From contig JAZRIK010000090.1 of NCBI GenBank assembly GCA_045645245.1, positions 1 to 8,968 of the forward strand: a stretch of DNA of 8,968 bases. The letters run 5' to 3'. The translations under genes were made by a program, and so were the position numbers. The stretch comes from Scatosoma sp045645245. GTDB taxonomy: Bacteria > Bacillota > Clostridia > Christensenellales > Borkfalkiaceae. Shown here piece after piece: positions 5,344-8,968 of the stretch (position 1 is the stretch's first letter; the number at the start of each line of letters is the position of its first letter). Below the pieces are notes generated by a model, which searched no databases, was not told the DNA's origin, and worked only from the letters and a program-made list of their open reading frames with translations.

Positions 5344-6291
5344 ATGGAAAAGAAACAAACGGATAAATTGAATACTTGGCTGCGATCGCCCACTATATCC
5401 AAAGGCGCGGGGATAGCGTTTTCTATTGCGACCTGCTTACCGTCTATGCTAATGGCGCTCGTTGTAGGCGTTTGCGTCGGGTTTGGATTTGTAAAAACGG
5501 ACGCCTTTCAATATGAGAACTGGTATATCTACGTAGCTTATTTATGCACGCCGATTGCTTTGGCTTTGGCGGCGGTAGTGTTTTTCCGTTTTAACCGTCA
5601 ATCGCCCGCTCTTGCGCTGAAAAAGCAAAAGTGTCAAGCAAAATATTATCTAATTGCGCTGCTGATGCAGGCGGGGTTGGTCGGCTTATCCGAACTCAAT
5701 AATATCTTTTTGCAATTCTTATCTAAATTCGGTTATCAAGACCCGGGTATCACGCTGCCGTCAATGGACGGCTTTGGCTTTGTGGGCGTAATTTTCGTGA
5801 TAGCCGTTTTGCCTGCTGTATTTGAAGAGTTGTTTTTTCGCGGAATATTGTTAAACGGCTTAAAATCGGTTGGGGAAACGGGCGCAATTTTACTTTGCGG
5901 CGCGTTATTTTCGCTGTTTCATCAAAACCCTGCCCAGACCATTTATCAATTTTGCTGCGGCGCGGCGTACGCTTGGGTTGCATTGCGTGCAGGAAGTATT
6001 TTGCCCACTGTAATCGCGCATTTTATCAACAACGCCGCCATTTTAACGCTGTATAAATTCAATATTACGCTCATTCCCGTACCTATTTCGATTATAATTA
6101 TGTGTGTTTCCGCGCTTTGTTTGGCAGGGGCAATCGTATGGCTGATTGCGCTTAAAAAACGCCAAGAAAACCCAAAAATCACAATGGATAAAGCGGAAAA
6201 GAAAAATTTCTTTCTTGGCGCGGCTTTGGGAATCGTCGTTTGTGTGTTTTCGTGGCTGATTACGCTCGTTAGCGGGCTGATAGGGGGCTGA
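5344..6291 (+). CDS. CPBP family intramembrane metalloprotease homologue (Abi/CAAX-type)
   Basis: A multi-pass membrane protein of 315 residues. All three CPBP (Rce1-like) motifs are present within membrane segments: EELFFR at 161-166, FSLFH at 189-193, and HFINN at 226-230, giving Glu161/Glu162, Arg166, His193, His226 and Asn230. Hydrophobic segments lie near 22-50, 60-83, 101-126, 144-160, 178-193, 200-230, 243-270 and 288-313. Bacterial members include CAAX-protease-like enzymes and bacteriocin self-immunity proteins; the substrate here is unknown and no bacteriocin gene is seen nearby. The frame stays open upstream into the terminator, but ATG 5344 is the only ATG near the N-terminus and gives a sensible soluble start (MEKKQTDKLN). 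It lacks a Shine-Dalgarno. rlmH follows after 3 nt, so the two are probably co-transcribed. Confidence 0.88.
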   Translation: MEKKQTDKLNTWLRSPTISKGAGIAFSIATCLPSMLMALVVGVCVGFGFVKTDAFQYENWYIYVAYLCTPIALALAAVVFFRFNRQSPALALKKQKCQAKYYLIALLMQAGLVGLSELNNIFLQFLSKFGYQDPGITLPSMDGFGFVGVIFVIAVLPAVFEELFFRGILLNGLKSVGETGAILLCGALFSLFHQNPAQTIYQFCCGAAYAWVALRAGSILPTVIAHFINNAAILTLYKFNITLIPVPISIIIMCVSALCLAGAIVWLIALKKRQENPKITMDKAEKKNFFLGAALGIVVCVFSWLITLVSGLIGG

Positions 6292-6294
6292 CGT

Positions 6295-6732
6295 ATGCAA
6301 AAAATTTATTTTGTAGTGGTTGGAAAAATTAAAGAGAGTTTTTACCGTGAAGCGGTTGCAGAATACGTCAAACGGCTTTCCCGCTTTGCCAAAGTAGAGT
6401 TAAAAGAGCTTGCCGAAGGTGTAAGTTTAGAAAGCGAAGCGGACGACATTTTACGCGCTTGCAAGGGCTACGTAATTGCTTTGGCTGTGGAAGGGGAAAA
6501 GCTGTCCAGCGAAAAGCTTGCTGCGAAAATGGAAAAACTCACAAACGACGGCAAGGAAATTACTTTTGTAATCGGCTCGTCGTGCGGACTTTCCGATAGA
6601 GTGAAAAAGGCGGCGGATTTCAAGCTGTCCTTTTCCGATATGACCTTTCCGCACCAGCTTATGCGCGTCATTTTAGCCGAGCAAGTGTATCGCGCCTTTA
6701 TGATTAACGCAGGCGCAACCTATCATAAATAA
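6295..6732 (+). CDS. rlmH: 23S rRNA (pseudouridine1915-N3)-methyltransferase RlmH
   Basis: SPOUT-family methyltransferase that methylates N3 of pseudouridine 1915 in helix 69 of 23S rRNA, using S-adenosylmethionine, on assembled 70S ribosomes in known cases. At 145 residues it is a little shorter than E. coli (155) or B. subtilis (159) RlmH. The trefoil-knot SAM site is visible as FVIGSSCGLSD (91-101). The C-terminal signature LSFSDMTFPHQLMRVILAEQ (111-130) follows, and the protein ends in the usual ATYHK. The knot loop is normally GG or GA followed by x-G; here it reads SSCG. The ATG at 6295 follows AGGGGG (6282-6287), inside the 3' end of the CPBP gene. No terminator is seen after the stop. 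Confidence 0.95.
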   Translation: MQKIYFVVVGKIKESFYREAVAEYVKRLSRFAKVELKELAEGVSLESEADDILRACKGYVIALAVEGEKLSSEKLAAKMEKLTNDGKEITFVIGSSCGLSDRVKKAADFKLSFSDMTFPHQLMRVILAEQVYRAFMINAGATYHK

Positions 6733-6765
6733 ATAAAAATATTCAACTTTTTATCCTTGCGCGCG

Positions 6766-6771
6766 TATATT
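6766..6771 (+). promoter_or_regulatory. -10-like hexamer 6 nt before the M14 peptidase start codon
   Basis: TATATT (5 of 6 matches to TATAAT) ends exactly 6 nt before the ATG at 6778, the same spacing as at 5332-5337. The -35 region is poor (TTCAAC at 6742-6747, spacer 18). No Shine-Dalgarno lies between rlmH and this ATG, so a leaderless transcript is plausible. Confidence 0.45.
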
Positions 6772-6777
6772 GATTAA

Positions 6778-7593
6778 ATGGATATTTATCAACAGTTATC
6801 GCGCTTTTACCATACGACCAACCTTTCCAAACGCATCGTGGGGAAGAGTGTTTTGGGGAGAAATATTTACGCATTCAAGGTAGGCACAGGCAGTCCGGTC
6901 GGAATTGCGCAATACGCCGTTCACGGCAGAGAGTATATCACCGCCAAGCTCGCTTTACGGCATTTAGAAGTGGGCGTAAAGGGCACGCTTTGGGTATTAC
7001 CGCTGACCAACCCCGACGGCGCGTTATTGTCGCAAATCGGCATAAATAGCGTTAAGAACTCGGTTTGGAAGCAAAAGCTTCTCGCAATCAACGGCAGCGA
7101 TAATTTTTCTCTTTGGAAAGCGAATGCGCGCGGCGTGGATCTCAACGTCAATTTCGACGCGGAATGGGGAAAAGGCAAGCAAAACGTTTACCAGCCAAGC
7201 AGGGAAAGCTACGTAGGCAAAAAACCGTTTTCCGAGCCGGAAACGCGCGCGCTTAAAAAATTTACTTTGCAAATTACCCCCGATTATACGGTGAGTTATC
7301 ACACCAAAGGGGAAGAAATATACTGGTATTTTTATCAATCGATGCGTACCTGCCCCCGTGATAAGCGTTTAGCGATAGTTTTATCGCAAGCAACTTCTTA
7401 TCCCTTATCCTACGCAAAAGGCAGTGTGGGCGGTTATAAAGACTGGTGCATTCAAACGCTGAAAATTCCGTCGTTTACCATCGAAGTCGGGGCGGATACA
7501 CACGCGCACCCATTAGGCGAAAACGCCTTGCTCGAAATTATCGAAAAGAACGAATACGCGTTATACGAATTATCTAAAAAATTTTATAATTAG
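6778..7593 (+). CDS. M14 family zinc carboxypeptidase-like peptidase, cytosolic
   Basis: A 271-residue M14 (carboxypeptidase A fold) catalytic domain. The zinc ligands are His49 and Glu52 (HGRE) and His175 (SYHTKGE); Glu236 in FTIEVG is the general base. NARGVDLNVNF (116-126) carries the substrate-binding Arg118 and Asn123, but Val124 stands where classical M14 enzymes have the Arg that grips the substrate carboxylate. YVGKKPFSEPET (145-156) is typical of bacterial M14 enzymes acting on peptidoglycan peptides (gamma-D-Glu-DAP peptidases, MpaA amidases). No signal peptide, LysM domain or membrane segment is seen, so it should act inside the cell, perhaps on murein peptides during recycling or sporulation; this role is inferred. 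An in-frame TAA directly abuts ATG 6778, which fixes the start despite the missing Shine-Dalgarno. Confidence 0.85.
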   Translation: MDIYQQLSRFYHTTNLSKRIVGKSVLGRNIYAFKVGTGSPVGIAQYAVHGREYITAKLALRHLEVGVKGTLWVLPLTNPDGALLSQIGINSVKNSVWKQKLLAINGSDNFSLWKANARGVDLNVNFDAEWGKGKQNVYQPSRESYVGKKPFSEPETRALKKFTLQITPDYTVSYHTKGEEIYWYFYQSMRTCPRDKRLAIVLSQATSYPLSYAKGSVGGYKDWCIQTLKIPSFTIEVGADTHAHPLGENALLEIIEKNEYALYELSKKFYN

Positions 7594-7600
7594 GAAAAAT

Positions 7601-8131
7601 ATGAAACGATTAACCAGAGAAGAAAAATTTATGCGCGCGGCGATTAAAGCGGCGAAGCGCGGGTTATTAGAAGGGGAAGTACCAATCGGCGCGGTCGTCG
7701 TGTATCAAGATAAAGTAGTTTCGCGCGGCTATAACCGTCGGGCGAAGTTGCAGCTTGCGTCTGCGCACGCGGAAATGTCGGCGATTGATAAAGCGTGTAA
7801 AAAATTCCACTCGTGGCGGCTGCCCGAAGGTTGCGAGCTCTACGTGACGCTCGAACCGTGTCCGATGTGTATGGGCGCGTGCTTAAACGCACGGGTTGAT
7901 AAGGTATTTTTCGGCGCATACGAGCAAAAAGGTAGGTCTTTAACCAGCGAGCTTGCACAGGCGAATCTACTCAACCATAAAACGGAAGTGGTCGGCGGCG
8001 TAGCGGAAAAAGAATGCGCGGAGCTTTTGAGCGGATTTTTTATTGCGATGCGTCAAAAGCAAAAACAAGAAAAACAAAACAAAAAAGATATACAAACGAT
8101 GGGTTTGACGGAAAAGGGCGAAGAAAATTAA
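7601..8131 (+). CDS. tadA: tRNA-specific adenosine deaminase TadA
   Basis: Converts wobble A34 of tRNA-Arg(ACG) to inosine, an essential tRNA modification. The zinc-dependent deaminase site is complete: His56-Ala-Glu58 in AHAEMSAID and Cys87-Pro-Met-Cys90 in LEPCPMC. EVPIGAVVV (26-34) and ARVDKVFFGAYEQKG match the family. The core ends near residue 150; a 26-residue polar tail rich in Lys, Gln and Glu follows, longer than the short Lys-rich tail of B. subtilis TadA (about 161 aa in all). The ATG at 7601 is preceded by AGGAAAA (7592-7598), overlapping the stop codon of the M14 gene 7 nt upstream, so the two are likely co-transcribed. A second ATG at codon 11 would cut the conserved N-terminal helix. 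Confidence 0.95.
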   Translation: MKRLTREEKFMRAAIKAAKRGLLEGEVPIGAVVVYQDKVVSRGYNRRAKLQLASAHAEMSAIDKACKKFHSWRLPEGCELYVTLEPCPMCMGACLNARVDKVFFGAYEQKGRSLTSELAQANLLNHKTEVVGGVAEKECAELLSGFFIAMRQKQKQEKQNKKDIQTMGLTEKGEEN

Positions 8132-8142
8132 AAAATCTTCGC
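8118..8142 (+). terminator. Weak hairpin overlapping the tadA stop codon
   Basis: GCGAAGA (8118-8124) and TCTTCGC (8136-8142) form a perfect 7-bp stem around an 11-nt A-rich loop that contains the tadA stop. The T content downstream is modest (TCATTCTCTT), so it may be only a weak terminator or a transcript 3' end. It abuts the prs promoter. Confidence 0.35.
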
Positions 8143-8150
8143 TCATTCTC

Positions 8151-8180
8151 TTGACTTAACCCGCTTAAATAATGTATTAT
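8151..8180 (+). promoter_or_regulatory. Sigma-A-type promoter for prs
   Basis: TTGACT (8151-8156) and TATTAT (8175-8180) with an 18-nt spacer. Both hexamers are the same as those of the tRNA promoter at 3553-3581. The expected start near 8187 gives a leader of about 130 nt before prs. An overlapping TATATA at 8180-8185 is an alternative -10 with less suitable spacing. Confidence 0.75.
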
Positions 8181-8186
8181 ATATAC

Positions 8187-8316
8187 ATAAGTGATAAGTT
8201 ATGGTAAACGCAGGGGCGTTGCATCCGTTTTTTTGGGGAAAATGTGATTGAAGGTTAGAACTTGACCGTTATGCGCAGTACAGCGGTGACGGCAAAAATA
8301 AAAAGGATGGATACAT
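8187..8316 (+). promoter_or_regulatory. Unclassified 5' leader of prs with several possible hairpins
   Basis: About 130 nt, long for a plain leader. Possible hairpins are AACGC-AGGG-GCGTT (8207-8220), GGTTA-GAACT-TGACC (8253-8267, one G-U) and CCGTTATGC with GCGGTGACGG (8266-8292, one bulge). The last two share bases 8266-8267 and cannot both form fully. A run of seven T (8228-8234) lies 7 nt after the first hairpin. I do not recognise a known riboswitch class (it lacks recognisable ykkC/PRPP or purine riboswitch motifs) nor SRP RNA. AAAGGA (8302-8307) is the prs ribosome binding site. Confidence 0.4.
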
Positions 8317-8968
8317 ATGATAACTCACGGCAATGAAATTAAGTTGTTTTGCGGCAATTCTAATCGCGAGTTGGCTCAAGCCATTGCGAAAAAGCTCAAT
8401 ACCGAGCTTGGCGAAGTGGAAGTAGCTACCTTCTCCGACGGCGAAATTAGCGTGCATATCGCGGAAACCGTTCGCGGTAGAGACGTGTTCATTATTCAAT
8501 CGACCTGTTCTCCCGTCAACGATAACTTGATGGAACTTTTAATTATGATCGACGCGGCAAAACGTGCGTCGGCAGGTCGTATCACGGCGGTTATGCCTTA
8601 TTTTGGCTATGCTCGCCAGGATAGAAAAGCGCGTTCGCGCGATCCCATTACGGCAAAACTCGTAGCAAATCTTCTTACCGAAGCGGGTGCTGACCGCGTA
8701 CTTACGATGGATTTGCACGCGGACCAAATTGAGGGCTTCTTTGATATTCCCGTGGATAATCTTTTGGGCGGTCCTACGCTTTACAATCACTTTGCAAAGC
8801 AGGGGAATATTGACGTTGTAGTTGCGCCCGACCTCGGCAGCGTTAAGCGTTCGAGAAAGGTTGCTGAAAAGTTTGGCGTGCCTCTTGCAATTATCGACAA
8901 ACGCCGTCCTAAGGCAAACGTTATGGAAGTTATGAGCATCATCGGCGACGTAAAAGGTAAGAGATGCT
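8317..8968 (+). CDS. prs: Ribose-phosphate pyrophosphokinase (PRPP synthetase), 5' part
   Basis: Makes 5-phosphoribosyl 1-pyrophosphate from ribose 5-phosphate and ATP, the precursor for purine, pyrimidine, His, Trp and NAD synthesis and for base salvage. The first 217 residues of an expected 310-320 are visible; the reading frame is open to the window edge. Family motifs in order: FSDGEISV (39-46), IIQST (59-63), the ATP-binding flexible loop YFGYARQDRKARSRDPITAK (95-114), the metal-binding His in MDLHADQIEGFFDIPVDNL (131-149), APDLGSVKRSRK (170-181) and AIIDKRRPKANVMEV (191-205). The C-terminal PRPP-binding DDxxDT motif lies beyond the window. It is a class I enzyme by similarity to B. subtilis Prs. 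The ATG at 8317 follows AAAGGA at 8302-8307. It has its own promoter and a long leader. Confidence 0.96.
   Translation, partial: MITHGNEIKLFCGNSNRELAQAIAKKLNTELGEVEVATFSDGEISVHIAETVRGRDVFIIQSTCSPVNDNLMELLIMIDAAKRASAGRITAVMPYFGYARQDRKARSRDPITAKLVANLLTEAGADRVLTMDLHADQIEGFFDIPVDNLLGGPTLYNHFAKQGNIDVVVAPDLGSVKRSRKVAEKFGVPLAIIDKRRPKANVMEVMSIIGDVKGKRC

Noticed and set aside
7585..7590. TATAAT 10 nt before the tadA start codon as a third leaderless-type promoter
   Set aside because: It encodes the last codons of the M14 gene, the spacing differs from the other two cases, and tadA has a usable AGGA Shine-Dalgarno.
8132..8316. SRP RNA (often found near tadA in Bacillota) or a known purine or PRPP riboswitch
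   Set aside because: The conserved SRP helix 8 motif with its GGAA-type loop and the known riboswitch cores were not found by eye; a covariance-model search would be decisive.
8271..8336. A 21-codon ORF overlapping the prs start in another frame
   Set aside because: It has no ribosome binding site at a suitable distance, and its codons run through the hairpin and the prs Shine-Dalgarno.

Overview
The window is a stretch of bacterial chromosome with housekeeping and sporulation genes. An intact spoIIAA-spoIIAB-sigF operon, strong AGGAG-type ribosome binding sites, CCA-encoding tRNA genes and the family affinities of the proteins point to an endospore-forming (or ancestrally sporulating) Bacillota, most likely of the class Clostridia. 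Species cannot be told from this sequence. I see no insertion sequence, prophage, CRISPR array or broken gene.

Layout. (1) Positions 3-3195, plus strand: a nucleoside salvage/catabolism operon, deoD (3' end only), deoB, cdd and pdp, closed by a strong hairpin terminator. (2) Positions 3245-3513, minus strand: three tRNA genes with encoded CCA, transcribed as CAT (Ile2 or Met), Asp(GTC), Phe(GAA) from a clear sigma-A-type promoter at 3553-3581; they converge on the same, bidirectional terminator. (3) Positions 3514-3721: an AT-rich divergent intergenic region that also carries two Spo0A-box-like sites. (4) Positions 3722-5263: spoIIAA-spoIIAB-sigF with overlapping start/stop codons, then a terminator at 5272-5306. 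(5) Positions 5344-8131: a CPBP-type membrane protease homologue, rlmH, an M14 metallopeptidase and tadA. (6) Positions 8132-8316: promoter and about 130 nt of unexplained leader ahead of prs, which runs off the right edge.

How the genes work together. The first operon phosphorolyses purine and pyrimidine (deoxy)nucleosides, deaminates cytidine, and moves phosphate from C1 to C5 of the sugar, feeding pentose phosphates to central metabolism. Prs at the other end turns ribose 5-phosphate into PRPP for nucleotide synthesis and base salvage. The spoIIA operon encodes the anti-anti-sigma / anti-sigma / sigma-F switch that starts the forespore programme. RlmH and TadA modify 23S rRNA and tRNA; the tRNA genes add to a translation theme.

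The most unusual signal concerns two genes, the CPBP protein (5344) and the M14 peptidase (6778). Both lack a Shine-Dalgarno sequence and both have a -10-like hexamer ending exactly 6 nt before the ATG, as expected for leaderless mRNAs. All other genes whose starts are visible have a recognisable Shine-Dalgarno. The pair of 0A-like boxes 20 bp apart upstream of spoIIAA and the structured prs leader are the next most interesting points. I found no convincing wholly new multi-gene system.
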